41,192 bases of DNA from Actinomadura fibrosa. Lineage in GTDB: Bacteria; Actinomycetota; Actinomycetes; Streptosporangiales; Streptosporangiaceae. The notes under the pieces are model-generated. The model saw only the letters and a program-made list of their open reading frames with translations, made no database searches and was not told where the DNA came from. The stretch covers positions 1 through 41,192 of the forward strand of contig NZ_CAACUY010000068.1 in assembly GCF_900659615.1 (NCBI RefSeq). The letters are read 5' to 3'. The translations under genes and the position numbers were made by a program. Below are positions 8,340-16,164 of this stretch, piece by piece (position 1 is the first letter of the stretch; each line of letters opens with the position of its first letter).

Positions 8340-9415
8340 GGGCGTCTCCTTCCGAGCCTGCCGGTCGCGGGGCGCAGCGGGACGTCGAGCGCGTCGTAGA
8401 GGCCGGGCTCGGCGTCCGCGAGCCAGTCGATGGCGCCGACCAGCCGTCCCGCCGCGGTGGCGTTCCCGCCCGCGGACCGGTTGCCGCCCTCGTCGGTCGC
8501 CTCGACCGTGACCTCGATGCGCGGGCGGCCCTCGACGATGACGCGGTGCGCGCCGGCGCCGTCCGGCGGGACGGGCCAGTCCGGCGCGCAGGACGGGTGG
8601 ACGCGGGTGACGTGCTCGATGACGATCAGCGGTTCGCCGCCGACGATCCCCTGGACCTCGAACCGCACGGCGCCCTGCGTCCCGGCCTCGAACGCGCCCA
8701 TCGTCTCGGTGCGGACGGTCGCGTCGAGGGGGCGCCGCTCCAGGGTCTCGCGGATGTCGTCCAGTTCGGCGCCGAGGGCCCGCGCCATCAGCCGCACCTG
8801 GCCGCCCCACACCATCGCGGGCACGGTCGGCGCGAGCATCGGCGGCTCGTAGTCCATCGGCTGCCCCATGCCGACCAGGTACCGGACGGCGTCCTCCTGG
8901 TCGTAGGTGGAGTAGTCGAAGACCTCCTGGCAGCGGATCGCGTCGACCGTGCCGCCGAGGCCGCTGACCAGCAGCGGCAGCACGTCGTTGCCCCAGCCGG
9001 GATCGACGCCGGAGACGAACAGCGAGCCGCCGCCTTCCTTGATCGCGGCGAGCACGGGCCCCCGCACCTCCGGCGGCGCGTTGCGCTGGTCGTAGAGCGC
9101 GTACAGCGCGGGCGTCACGACGACGGCCCCGGCCCGGACCGCTCTGACGACGTCGGCGAGCGCCTCGTCCGGACGGACGTCGCCGGACGCCGCGTACACC
9201 ACGGCCCTCGGGCGCGCGGCGAGCACGGCGTCCACGTCCCGGGTCGCCGCGACGCCGACCTCGCGTCCGAGGCCGCCGAGCGTGCCGGCGTCGCGCCCGT
9301 CCTTGGCGGGATCGTGGACGATCACGGCCGCGAGCTCCAGCGCCGGATGGGCGAGGACGGCGCGGACGGCCGCCCGCCCGACGTTGCCGGTGCCCCACAC
9401 GGCCGTGGCAATCAT
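8336..9415 (-). CDS. NAD(P)-dependent dehydrogenase, DapB-N-like / amine dehydrogenase family
   Basis: A 359-residue protein from ATG 9415. The N-terminal Rossmann motif GTGNVG (residues 8-13) is followed by LAHPALELAAVIVHDPAKDGRDAG, typical of dihydrodipicolinate-reductase-like and 2,4-diaminopentanoate-dehydrogenase-like enzymes. GVDPGWGNDVLPLL and the TYDQEDAVRYLVGMGQPMDYEPP segment belong to the same group. The substrate cannot be read from sequence. The frame is open upstream, but the ATG places the Rossmann motif at the usual distance. There is no good Shine-Dalgarno, and a possible -10 (TAGCGT, reverse of 9423-9428) is 7 nt from the ATG, which suggests a leaderless transcript. It is coupled to the AhpD-like gene by a 4-nt overlap. 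Confidence 0.85.
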   Translation of the reverse strand: MIATAVWGTGNVGRAAVRAVLAHPALELAAVIVHDPAKDGRDAGTLGGLGREVGVAATRDVDAVLAARPRAVVYAASGDVRPDEALADVVRAVRAGAVVVTPALYALYDQRNAPPEVRGPVLAAIKEGGGSLFVSGVDPGWGNDVLPLLVSGLGGTVDAIRCQEVFDYSTYDQEDAVRYLVGMGQPMDYEPPMLAPTVPAMVWGGQVRLMARALGAELDDIRETLERRPLDATVRTETMGAFEAGTQGAVRFEVQGIVGGEPLIVIEHVTRVHPSCAPDWPVPPDGAGAHRVIVEGRPRIEVTVEATDEGGNRSAGGNATAAGRLVGAIDWLADAEPGLYDALDVPLRPATGRLGRRRP

Positions 9416-9427
9416 GGCCCGGACGCT

Positions 9428-9441
9428 AGCAAGCGCTTGTT
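9428..9441. promoter_or_regulatory. KstR2-like palindromic operator
   Basis: The 14-bp site AGCAAGCGCTTGTT fits the published KstR2 consensus AnCAAGnnCTTGnT at every fixed position. It lies 13-26 nt upstream of the dehydrogenase start, where a TetR-type repressor would block the promoter. Binding by a KstR2 orthologue is inferred; no such gene is in the window. Confidence 0.5.
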
Positions 9442-9555
9442 CAGAAGTACAGGCCTCCGGGAACGGTCCGGAATCGGCCTCGGCGGGGGCTTGTGCGGGA
9501 GGGAACGCCGCCGTCACCGTGGTGCCACACTCGGTGGCGGACGGGGCGGACGGCG

Positions 9556-10692
9556 ATGAGCCTTGAGGCGGCGGGGCGACCGGAGGAGGGGCCCGGCGAC
9601 ATCCTCCGCCGGCTCGGCGCGGTCGACCGGCGGGGCAAGCCGGACGCGGCAACAGGGACCGAATTGCACCGGTTCGCCGAGGAGGGACGGAGCCGCGTCC
9701 TCGTGGTCCTGCTGGCGCGGGCGCTCGCCCGCGTGCCGTCCGGCCGGGTCACGGCACCGGCGGCGGCGCTGTCGGTCCTGCTCATGGGCGCCTGGCCGTA
9801 CCTGCTCGCCGTCGCCGTCGGCGGGATGCTGGAGGACAATCCGCTGCGCGGCACGACGGGCGGCCTGGTCGCCCTCGCCACGACCGGCACCGCCGTCCTG
9901 ATGCTGGCCCTCGGCTGGACCGCGTGGGGCTGGACGGCGCTGCTGGCCGGGAGCGTCTCGGACCTGCTGGCCGGGTCCGGCGAGCGCGGCGGGTTCATCG
10001 GCTGGCTGCGCGCCCGCCGCGCGCTCGTCCCGCAGGCCGTGGCGGGCGCCGCCGGGACGGGCCTGTCGGTCCTGCTGGTCTACGCGATGTCGCACCAGCG
10101 GACGGACTCCGTCTCGGTCAGCGTGTGGATCTACCTCTGCGCCGCGTGGACGGGCTTCCTCGGCGGCGGCGTCCTCTACTGGCTCTACACGCTCGCCGAG
10201 GTGCCGCTGCGGCTGCTGCGGTGCCGGGACCTCCAGATGGCGTGGCTGGACCCCGCGCACACGCCCGCGATCGTCCAGCTCTGCCGCGTGTACGGGCGGG
10301 TCGCGGTCTGCACGGCGCTGGGCGTCCTCGTCGCCGAGGGCTCGACGCTCGCCGTCACCAGCGACCACCCCGGCCCGCTCATGCGGGCGTTCTTCGTCGG
10401 CTTCCCCGTCCTCGCGGTCGTCACGGCCATGTACGTCGGCATCCAGCCCTACGTCACGCTCGCGCACGTCGTCCGGAGCCACATCGACACGATCGTGGAC
10501 CCGCTGATGGCCCAGACGCACCGTCCTCCCGGCGACCTCCTGCTCGCGGACGACCTGGGCGGCGCCATCCAGGCCTACGCCCACTTCCGCGCCCTGCGCC
10601 GGCTGCCGATCAAGACGGCGACCCTGCTCCAGTACGTGACCGGGATCCTGGCGTCGCTCGTCGTCTTCTTCGTCCAGCGCTGGACGACCTAG
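9556..10692 (+). CDS. Multi-pass integral membrane protein of unknown function
   Basis: A 378-residue protein starting at ATG 9556 (MSLEAAGRPEEGPGDILRRL). About 60 soluble residues precede at least six hydrophobic segments: ALSVLLMGAWPYLLAVAVGG, LVALATTGTAVLMLALGW, AVAGAAGTGLSVLLVYAM, WIYLCAAWTGFLGGGVLYWLY, AVCTALGVLVAEG and AFFVGFPVLAVVTAMYVGI, and one at the C-terminus (TGILASLVVFFVQ). A soluble stretch with HTPAIVQLCRVYGR lies between helices 4 and 5. I recognise no family. It is divergent from the dehydrogenase operon. Confidence 0.72.
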   Translation: MSLEAAGRPEEGPGDILRRLGAVDRRGKPDAATGTELHRFAEEGRSRVLVVLLARALARVPSGRVTAPAAALSVLLMGAWPYLLAVAVGGMLEDNPLRGTTGGLVALATTGTAVLMLALGWTAWGWTALLAGSVSDLLAGSGERGGFIGWLRARRALVPQAVAGAAGTGLSVLLVYAMSHQRTDSVSVSVWIYLCAAWTGFLGGGVLYWLYTLAEVPLRLLRCRDLQMAWLDPAHTPAIVQLCRVYGRVAVCTALGVLVAEGSTLAVTSDHPGPLMRAFFVGFPVLAVVTAMYVGIQPYVTLAHVVRSHIDTIVDPLMAQTHRPPGDLLLADDLGGAIQAYAHFRALRRLPIKTATLLQYVTGILASLVVFFVQRWTT

Positions 10693-10699
10693 CGCCGCG

Positions 10700-10726
10700 G
10701 GTCACCTTCCGCCCGGTCGTCGCGTC
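10700..10726 (+). promoter_or_regulatory. Candidate ECF41-type promoter
   Basis: GGTCACC (10700-10706) and CGTC (10723-10726), separated by 16 bp, resemble the reported ECF41 promoter elements TGTCACA and CGTC. They lie 30-56 nt upstream of the sigma-factor start, which would fit autoregulation. The -35 match is imperfect. Confidence 0.4.
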
Positions 10727-10755
10727 TGGTGGGTAGACGACCAAGGGAGGTGACG

Positions 10756-11613
10756 ATGGGCACGCACCGGACGTCCGCGGACGAGGTCTTCCAGCGCGAG
10801 CGTCCGCGCCTGCTGGCCGTGGCGTTCCGCATCCTCGGATCGGACGCCGACGCGCAGGACGTCGTCCAGGAGGCGTGGACGCGGTTCGCCCGCGCCGACG
10901 TGGACAGCATCCAGAACGTGCAGGCGTGGTTGACCACCGTGGTGACCCGCCTCTGTCTGGACGTCCTGCGTCGCACACACGAGTTGCCCCAGCGGCCGGA
11001 CGAGCTGCCCCTACCGGAAAGTGGCAACGAGCCGGAGGAGGTCGTGCTCCTCGCGGGGGAACTGACCGAAGCGCTGAAGGTTGTGCTGGACGAGCTGACG
11101 CCGCCCCAACGGGTCGCCCTCGTCCTCCATGACGTCTTCGGTACGCCGTTCGAGGAAGTCGCCCACATCCTGGACACGACACCCGGGTCCGCTAAGAAGC
11201 TGGCCAGCCGCGCCCGGGGACGCCTAAGGCAGGCCGACGGCGCAGCACGGGAATCGGGTGAGGCGCGTCACGTGGTCGAGGCGTTCCTCAGGGCCGCTCA
11301 GCAGGGCGACATCGACGGCCTGATCCGGGTGCTCGACCCGTCCGTCACCAGGACGGCCGACCCGCAGGCCCTCCCGGACGGCGCTCCGCAGCGGCTGCGG
11401 GGAGCGCAGGCCGTGATCGGCGAGACCCGCGCCCTCCGTTCCAGTGCCGAGCGGGCGCGCCTGGCCGCCATCGACGGACGGCCCGGCATCACCGTCCGGG
11501 CGGACGGGGAACTGCGCGCCGCCCTGGTCTTCCACATCGCCGGCGGCCGGATCGTCCACTACGACGTCGTCGCCGACCCCCGCCGCCTCACCCTCCTGGA
11601 CATCGAGGACTGA
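10756..11613 (+). CDS. ECF41-type RNA polymerase sigma factor with SnoaL-like C-terminal domain
   Basis: A 285-residue protein. ATG 10756 is chosen over an upstream in-frame ATG at 10729 because AAGGGAGGTGA lies just before it. Sigma region 2 spans about 8-75 (RLLAVAFRILGSDADAQDVVQEAW, then VQAWLTTVVTRLCLDVLR). Sigma region 4 spans about 105-155 (LTPPQRVALVLHDVFG, FEEVAHILDTTPGSAKKLASRAR). Residues 165-280 form a SnoaL/NTF2-like domain (VEAFLRAAQQGDIDGLIRVLDP, LVFHIAGGRIVHYDVV). This layout defines ECF41, in which the fused domain, rather than a separate anti-sigma factor, controls activity. A DoxX gene follows after 7 nt, consistent with the habit of these sigma factors to lie beside redox-related genes. 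Confidence 0.93.
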   Translation: MGTHRTSADEVFQRERPRLLAVAFRILGSDADAQDVVQEAWTRFARADVDSIQNVQAWLTTVVTRLCLDVLRRTHELPQRPDELPLPESGNEPEEVVLLAGELTEALKVVLDELTPPQRVALVLHDVFGTPFEEVAHILDTTPGSAKKLASRARGRLRQADGAARESGEARHVVEAFLRAAQQGDIDGLIRVLDPSVTRTADPQALPDGAPQRLRGAQAVIGETRALRSSAERARLAAIDGRPGITVRADGELRAALVFHIAGGRIVHYDVVADPRRLTLLDIED

Positions 11614-11620
11614 CCGCACC

Positions 11621-11971
11621 ATGCACACGATCTACGTCACCGTCATCGTCGCCACGATCCTGGCCAACGCCGGCATGGCCGCCGCCGACTTCGCGAAGGC
11701 GCGATTCGTCCTGGCCAACTCCGCCGAGGTGGGCGTACCGCCCTCGGCGGTCCCGGTCCTGGGCGTCCTCAAGGCCGCGGGCGCGGTGGGCCTCCTCGCG
11801 GGCCTGCTGGGATTCGTCCCCCTCGGCATCGCCGCGGCGGTCGGCCTCGTCGCGTTCTTCCTGGGAGCTCTGGCCGTCCACGTAAGGGCCCGCGTCTTCT
11901 ACAACATCGCGTTCCCGGGGACCTATCTCGCGCTGGCCGCCGCGTCCCTGGCCCTGCTGTTCACCCGCTGA
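11621..11971 (+). CDS. DoxX family membrane protein
   Basis: A 116-residue membrane protein from ATG 11621. Four helices are visible: TIYVTVIVATILANAGMAAADF, VPVLGVLKAAGAVGLLAGLLG, LGIAAAVGLVAFFLGALAVH and FPGTYLALAAASLALLF. The arrangement and the LKAAGAVGLLAGL motif are those of short DoxX proteins. It starts 7 nt after the ECF41 stop and so forms an operon with it; it is a plausible target or partner of the sigma factor. Confidence 0.82.
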   Translation: MHTIYVTVIVATILANAGMAAADFAKARFVLANSAEVGVPPSAVPVLGVLKAAGAVGLLAGLLGFVPLGIAAAVGLVAFFLGALAVHVRARVFYNIAFPGTYLALAAASLALLFTR

Positions 11972-11979
11972 CACTTGTC

Positions 11980-12045
11980 GTTCAATGTCCGTTCATCTGC
12001 ACGTTCTCCCTGGTTCACATTGATTGTGAGCTGTGTTACACAAGA
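11980..12045 (+). promoter_or_regulatory. PHO-box array (PhoP direct repeats) upstream of PhoX-type gene
   Basis: GTTC-type heptamers recur at an 11-bp period: GTTCAAT at 11980, GTTCATC at 11991, CGTTCTC at 12002 (core shifted by one base), GTTCACA at 12013, a poor unit at 12024, and GTTACAC at 12035. Streptomyces PhoP binds 11-bp direct repeats with conserved GTTCACC. The array ends about 30 bp before the start of a PhoX-type phosphatase gene, which is the expected kind of target. Confidence 0.75.
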
Positions 12046-12076
12046 TCTGATCAACGATCGTCCCGGGAGGCGGACC

Positions 12077-13429
12077 ATGGCGGTGACGCGGCGACAGATG
12101 CTGGCCGGCTCGGGGGCGGCGATCGTCCTGTCCGGGGCGGTCGACCGGCTGTTCGCCGGGACCGCCGAGGCCGCGCAGGCGGGCGGCCGCTCCGGCTACG
12201 GGCCGCTGGTGCCCGACCCGGCCGGCGTCCTCGACCTGCCCCGGGGCTTCCGTTACACGATCCTGTCGCGCGAAGGCGAGCCGTTGCGGTCGGGCGAGGG
12301 GCCCGTGCCCAGCCACTTCGACGGCATGGCCGCGTTCCGCTCGGACGGGGGACGGGTGCGCCTGGTGCGCAACCACGAGAACCGCGTCACCGCGAAGTAC
12401 CGCGTCCCCGCGATCGAGCGCGTCACCTACGACCCGCAGGGTCTCGGCGGCTGCACCGCGCTGGAGGTGACGTCCGGCGGGCGGGTGCTGTCCGAGCGCG
12501 TCGCCATCGCGGGCACCGCGGTCAACTGCGCCGGCGGCCCGACCCCCTGGGGCGCCTGGCTGACCTGCGAGGAGACCGAGGACCGGGCCGGGACGAACGG
12601 CTACACCCGCGACCACGGCTTCATCTTCGAGGTCGACCCGCGCGGCCGCCGCACCGACCCCGAGCCGCTCACCGCCATGGGCCGCTTCCAGCACGAGGCC
12701 ATCGCGGTCGACCCCCGCACGGGCACCGTCTACGAGACCGAGGACGCCTTCGACAAGCCGTTCGGCCTGTTCTACCGATTCCTCCCGAAACGGCCCCGCG
12801 GCGGGTTCGGCACCCTCCAGGCGGGCGGACGGCTGGAGGCGCTGCGCGTCCCGGGCGTCCCCGACCTGTCCGCGATTCAGGAGCCCGGGACGGTGTTCGA
12901 ACACGTCGAATGGGTGAAGGTCCCCGACCCGCTGGCCGCGCAGACGCCGGTCCGGCTCCAGGACTTCGGCAAGGGCGGCATCACGCACGCCCAGAAGCTG
13001 GAGGGCTGCTACTGGGGCGGCGACCGCGTCTACTTCGTCTCCAGCTTCGCCCGCAGCCGCGACGGCTCCGCCGCCGACCACTTCGGCCAGGTGTGGTCCT
13101 ACGAGCCGTCCCGCCGCCGCCTCACCCTGCACGTCGTGTTCGGCCCGGACACCGACGTCCAGGCCCCGGGCGACTCCCCGGACAACATCTGCCTGGCCCC
13201 CCAGGGCGGCCTCATGCTCTGCGAGGACGGCGACGGCGCCCAGCACGTCTTCGGCGTCACCCGCCGCGGCACCGTCTACCCGATGGCCCGCAACCGCCAG
13301 AACATCGGCACCGACCAGGCCCCCGCCTGGGGCGAGTTCGCCGGCGTCACCTTCTCCCCGGACGGCCGCACCATGTTCGTCAACGTCTACGAACCCGGCA
13401 CGACCTTCGCCATAACCGGCCCCTGGTGA
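12077..13429 (+). CDS. PhoX family (DUF839) phosphatase, Tat-exported
   Basis: A 450-residue protein, start ATG 12077 with GGGAGG upstream. A longer frame begins at 11975 but would run through the PHO-box array. The N-terminus is a Tat signal (TRRQMLAGSGAAIVLSGAV) ending near AEAAQAG. Motifs of DUF839/PhoX proteins follow: DLPRGFRYTILSREGE, VRLVRNHENR, NCAGGPTPWGAWLTCEETE, HEAIAVDPRTGTVYETEDAF, and late SPDNICLAPQGGLMLCEDG and FAGVTFSPDGRTMFVNVYEPG. The Glu/Asp/His residues in these motifs are candidates for the metal site of the propeller enzyme. It is shorter than classical PhoX, so the substrate is uncertain, but Pho-regulon control upstream supports phosphate scavenging outside the membrane. 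Confidence 0.9.
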   Translation: MAVTRRQMLAGSGAAIVLSGAVDRLFAGTAEAAQAGGRSGYGPLVPDPAGVLDLPRGFRYTILSREGEPLRSGEGPVPSHFDGMAAFRSDGGRVRLVRNHENRVTAKYRVPAIERVTYDPQGLGGCTALEVTSGGRVLSERVAIAGTAVNCAGGPTPWGAWLTCEETEDRAGTNGYTRDHGFIFEVDPRGRRTDPEPLTAMGRFQHEAIAVDPRTGTVYETEDAFDKPFGLFYRFLPKRPRGGFGTLQAGGRLEALRVPGVPDLSAIQEPGTVFEHVEWVKVPDPLAAQTPVRLQDFGKGGITHAQKLEGCYWGGDRVYFVSSFARSRDGSAADHFGQVWSYEPSRRRLTLHVVFGPDTDVQAPGDSPDNICLAPQGGLMLCEDGDGAQHVFGVTRRGTVYPMARNRQNIGTDQAPAWGEFAGVTFSPDGRTMFVNVYEPGTTFAITGPW

Positions 13430-13432
13430 CCC

Positions 13433-14176
13433 TCACAAACCGTGCCGGACCCACACGTTCGGCTCCACGTAGACGGCGTGACCATGGGCGGTGTCGCAGT
13501 GGACGGGCACCAGCGCCCCCGGCACCTCGACCGCGCCGCCACGGTCGAACGGCAGACCCGTCCAGCGGCGCCACTCGTCCAGCGAACCGCTGATCGTCAT
13601 CGACGCGGGCGCCACCTTCCCGATGACCCCGCCCACCCTGGCGTGGACGCGAAGCCAGGGGTCGGCCGGGAGCCCGTCGCCACGGCGGCGCTGAATGTAC
13701 TCGTCCATGGGCACGTGGGGACAAAGGTGCTTCTCCGTTGGACGCACCGGGGCCCACAGCGCGTCGTGCCCCTGCCGGGCCGCCGCGTCCCGCAGGGCGG
13801 CGAGCATCCGGCGGGACAGGCCCTGCCCGAGGTAGGCGACGTCGATCGTGATGTCGAGCGCGCTCGCCGCCGTGCCCGGACGGCCCGCCCGCCGATCCGC
13901 GAACGCCCAGACGAGCACCCCGTCCCACCCTCGTGCGGGCGGTTCCCGGCGCTCGGACAGGGTGGCGTCGTAAGGGACACTCTGGCCTCGGGCCACGACA
14001 CGACCGCCATCCGTCGCGACCACGCAGTGCTCCGGAAACGCTTCGGGGACGCGTCCTAGCAGGGCGTTCCCAACCGGGTCGTGCCGCATGAACACGGGCC
14101 AGTTCTCGTCGATGCCGTACAGGTGGGGGACGAGCCCGGGGCGCTCCGCACAGGTCGTGATCTCGATCTTGGTCAT
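13433..14176 (-). CDS. GNAT-fold N-acetyltransferase
   Basis: A 247-residue protein, start ATG 14176 (MTKIEITTCAERPGL); the frame continues upstream but the family core begins here. The acetyl-CoA motif is in ITIDVAYLGQGLSRRMLAALRDAAARQG, followed by LWAPVRPTEKH. The N-terminal half has VVATDGGRVVARGQSVPYD, typical of GNAT strands. The C-terminal region (DPWLRVHARVGGVIGKVAPASMTI) belongs to a longer GNAT subgroup. The acceptor is unknown. Its stop lies 3 bp from that of the PhoX-type gene (convergent). Confidence 0.82.
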   Translation of the reverse strand: MTKIEITTCAERPGLVPHLYGIDENWPVFMRHDPVGNALLGRVPEAFPEHCVVATDGGRVVARGQSVPYDATLSERREPPARGWDGVLVWAFADRRAGRPGTAASALDITIDVAYLGQGLSRRMLAALRDAAARQGHDALWAPVRPTEKHLCPHVPMDEYIQRRRGDGLPADPWLRVHARVGGVIGKVAPASMTISGSLDEWRRWTGLPFDRGGAVEVPGALVPVHCDTAHGHAVYVEPNVWVRHGL

Positions 14177-14319
14177 GCGGTCCCAGTGTGCCAGCGCGCG
14201 ATCTTCCCCGGGAAGGAGCACGATGGACCCCGGAGATCGCGACCCACCTGTCGGGGCGGCGTGAAGGGACTGGAAGAGTTGGGGGAGAACGGGTACCGGA
14301 CGGGCAGGCGGGAGCGGGC

Positions 14320-15069
14320 ATGAGTCGGCGGCCGGACGGCGAGGCGCCGTCCTCGCGGCGCGGCGGCGCGGCGGAGGACGCGGCACCGTCCTCGCGGCGC
14401 GGGGCCGTCGCCAGACTGCTGGCCCTGCTCTCGGTGCTGGCCGTCCTGGGCGTGGCCGTCGCGCTGGGCGGCGGCGCCTTCTGGGACGACATCAGCGACT
14501 GGGTCGACTCGCTCGGCTTCTGGGGACCGCTCGTCTTCGCGCTGTGCTACGCCCTGGCGGTGTCCGCGCTCGTCCCCGGCTCGATCCTCAACGCGTCCGC
14601 GGGAGCGCTGTTCGGCGTCGCCGTCGGGACGGGAGCCGTGCTGGTCGGCGCCACCGCGGGCGCCGCCCTGTCGTTCGGCCTCGCCAGACTCCTCGGACGC
14701 CCCGCCGTCGCCCGGTACGCCGGTTCCGGACGCCTCGCCCGCCTGGACGCCTACCTCTCGCGGCGCGGCTTCGAGTCCGTCCTGGTGCTGCGCATGGTGT
14801 CGATCTTCCCGTTCGGCGTGGTCAACTACGGCGCGGGCGTGGCGGGCGTCCGGTTCGCCCCGTACATGGCGGGAACGTTCCTCGGGATCGTCCCCGGCAC
14901 GCTCGTCTACACGGGCCTGGGGAAGGCGCTGCGCGAGCCCGGCTCACCGCTCGTGTGGATCGCCCCGGCGGGCCTGGTCCTCCTCAGCGCCTTCAGTTGG
15001 TGGGCATCGCGCCTGATCCGCGTCCGCGCCACCCGAGCCACCACGTCCCCCGAAACCTCAGACGCCTAA
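14320..15069 (+). CDS. TVP38/TMEM64 (VTT domain) membrane protein
   Basis: A 249-residue protein from ATG 14320. A 28-residue basic N-terminus contains a near-exact duplication of APSSRRG. Helices follow at about 29-50 and 68-90, then the VTT core: LVPGSILNASAGALFGVAVGT, GAALSFGLARLLGR, FESVLVLRMVSIFPFGVVNY, YMAGTFLGIVPGTLVYTGLG, and a last helix APAGLVLLSAFSWWA. The GxxxGxxxG-like and FPFGVVNY motifs are typical of the family, which is linked to lipid scramblase or transporter roles. No operon partner. Confidence 0.88.
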   Translation: MSRRPDGEAPSSRRGGAAEDAAPSSRRGAVARLLALLSVLAVLGVAVALGGGAFWDDISDWVDSLGFWGPLVFALCYALAVSALVPGSILNASAGALFGVAVGTGAVLVGATAGAALSFGLARLLGRPAVARYAGSGRLARLDAYLSRRGFESVLVLRMVSIFPFGVVNYGAGVAGVRFAPYMAGTFLGIVPGTLVYTGLGKALREPGSPLVWIAPAGLVLLSAFSWWASRLIRVRATRATTSPETSDA

Positions 15070-15104
15070 CCCCCACGTCCTCGCGGCGGGAGCGTCCCCA
15101 CTCC

Positions 15105-15294
15105 TCACTTGAGTACCGCGAAAACGACCTTGCCGCCGCCCCCGGCGATCGGCCGAGCCCCCCAACACCGCGTGAACTGCTCGACAACGAACAACCCCCG
15201 CCCCGACTCCCCGGCGAGATCGGCCCGCTGAAGACGCGGGAGCTCACAGCTCGAATCCTGCACCTCCATCCAGACGGCCCCGTCCCCCGTCCGC
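15105..15294 (-). pseudogene. 3' fragment of an RsbW-like histidine-kinase-type ATPase
   Basis: The last 63 or so codons of a GHKL ATP-binding protein: AVWMEVQDSSCELPRLQRA, then GESGRGLFVVEQFTRCWG and GGGGKVVFAVLK-stop. GRGLFVV is the G2-box region seen in anti-sigma RsbW-type kinases of actinobacteria. The N-terminal half with the ATP-binding N and G1 boxes is absent; homology stops at the 24-bp IS end at 15295-15318, and the frame beyond is antisense to another gene. Such ATPases usually stand divergent from XRE-DUF5753 plus DUF397 genes, remnants of which lie at 21,491-21,886. Confidence 0.75.
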
Positions 15295-15318
15295 TCACCC
15301 GAGGATGGAAAAGGGTCA
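15295..15318 (+). mobile_element. 24-bp relic of the right end of the IS5-type element
   Basis: These 24 bp match 21,466-21,489 (the end of the transposase frame plus terminal repeat of the full IS copy) with one mismatch; the terminal part reads GGATGGAAAAGGGTCA against GGATGAAAAAGGGTCA. The orientation is the same as in the full copy, with the outer edge at 15318. The rest of this copy is gone. Confidence 0.85.
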
Positions 15319-15333
15319 GTCAGCGCGCCGTAT

Positions 15334-16143
15334 TCAGCGGAGCTCTTGCCGATAGAGAGCCCATCGTTGGGCCGCAGCGACGACGGCACGCGCCCAGGGG
15401 TGGGTGTAGGACCACAGGGCTTGCAGCCAGGTGGAAGCGACAGTGCGAGCGTAGAAGTCGATGACTTCGGGATCGCTGTCTCGCCAAGCATGCAAGTCGG
15501 CGACCGTCGTTTCTGCGTCGCGCGGCGTGTGCCCGCAGGCGATCAGGTTGACGACGAGGTCGGCGGGGTTGACGAAGGCGGCGCCGCGGCTGGCCATCCC
15601 CCAGTCGACCAGCGTTGCGCGATGCGGGCCGATCAGGACGTTGCCGGGGTTGAGATCGGTGTGCAGTAGCGTGCCGCCGGCCAGGTGGACCAGCTCGCGC
15701 GGCGCGGGCGCGTAGGTGCTCCACCTGCTCTCGAACCACATCAGCTCGACCTCGTCGGGGACGGCTAGCTGGTCGAGGACCGCGATCGTCTCCAGGACGG
15801 CGGGCAGGTCGGGGGAACCGGGCGCGTAGGTGGCGCGATGCCCTTGGACGTGCTCGAAGCCCAGTAGCCGCCAGCCTGCCTGCTTGATATCGCAGAGCAG
15901 CGCCGGTGCGAGTGCGGTCAGGTGGGGGGCGAGGCTGGCCTCCCTGGTGAGCTGCGCGGCAGCTCGGGTGTCGTCGACCGGGGCGGCTTTGAGGAAGGCA
16001 CGGCCCGTCTTGGTGTGCGCGAGCGCGGCGAGCGCTGAGCGTCTGCCCTCGCGGATGGGTTCGACCTTCACGATCGTCCCGAGATGTTCCTGGGCGAGGT
16101 CGCGGACGGGGGCAGGCAGGCTCTCCCACTCGACTCGGTCCAT
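15334..16143 (-). CDS. Aminoglycoside-phosphotransferase-fold (APH/choline kinase-like) kinase
   Basis: A 269-residue cytoplasmic kinase-like protein from ATG 16143. Candidate ATP lysine Lys52 (RAFLKAAPV), catalytic loop LLHTDLNPGNVL (Asp163, Asn168), and Mg-binding LVDWGMAS (Asp180 in place of the usual DFD/DWE block). The family phosphorylates small molecules; resistance to an antibiotic is possible but cannot be claimed. It is the last gene of a three-gene operon (21-bp gap to the upstream gene) inside the IS-bounded segment. Confidence 0.87.
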   Translation of the reverse strand: MDRVEWESLPAPVRDLAQEHLGTIVKVEPIREGRRSALAALAHTKTGRAFLKAAPVDDTRAAAQLTREASLAPHLTALAPALLCDIKQAGWRLLGFEHVQGHRATYAPGSPDLPAVLETIAVLDQLAVPDEVELMWFESRWSTYAPAPRELVHLAGGTLLHTDLNPGNVLIGPHRATLVDWGMASRGAAFVNPADLVVNLIACGHTPRDAETTVADLHAWRDSDPEVIDFYARTVASTWLQALWSYTHPWARAVVAAAQRWALYRQELR

Positions 16144-16164
16144 GTGGGAGAGCCTGCCAGGTGA

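Noticed and set aside
11975..12076. Upstream extension of the PhoX-type gene
   Set aside because: It would translate the PHO-box array and precede a clean Tat signal that begins at ATG 12077 with a good ribosome site.
15105..15491. A 128-residue protein from an ATG-like start within the kinase gene region
   Set aside because: Its first 60 codons are the kinase gene region in the wrong frame; only the part left of the IS relic has homology.
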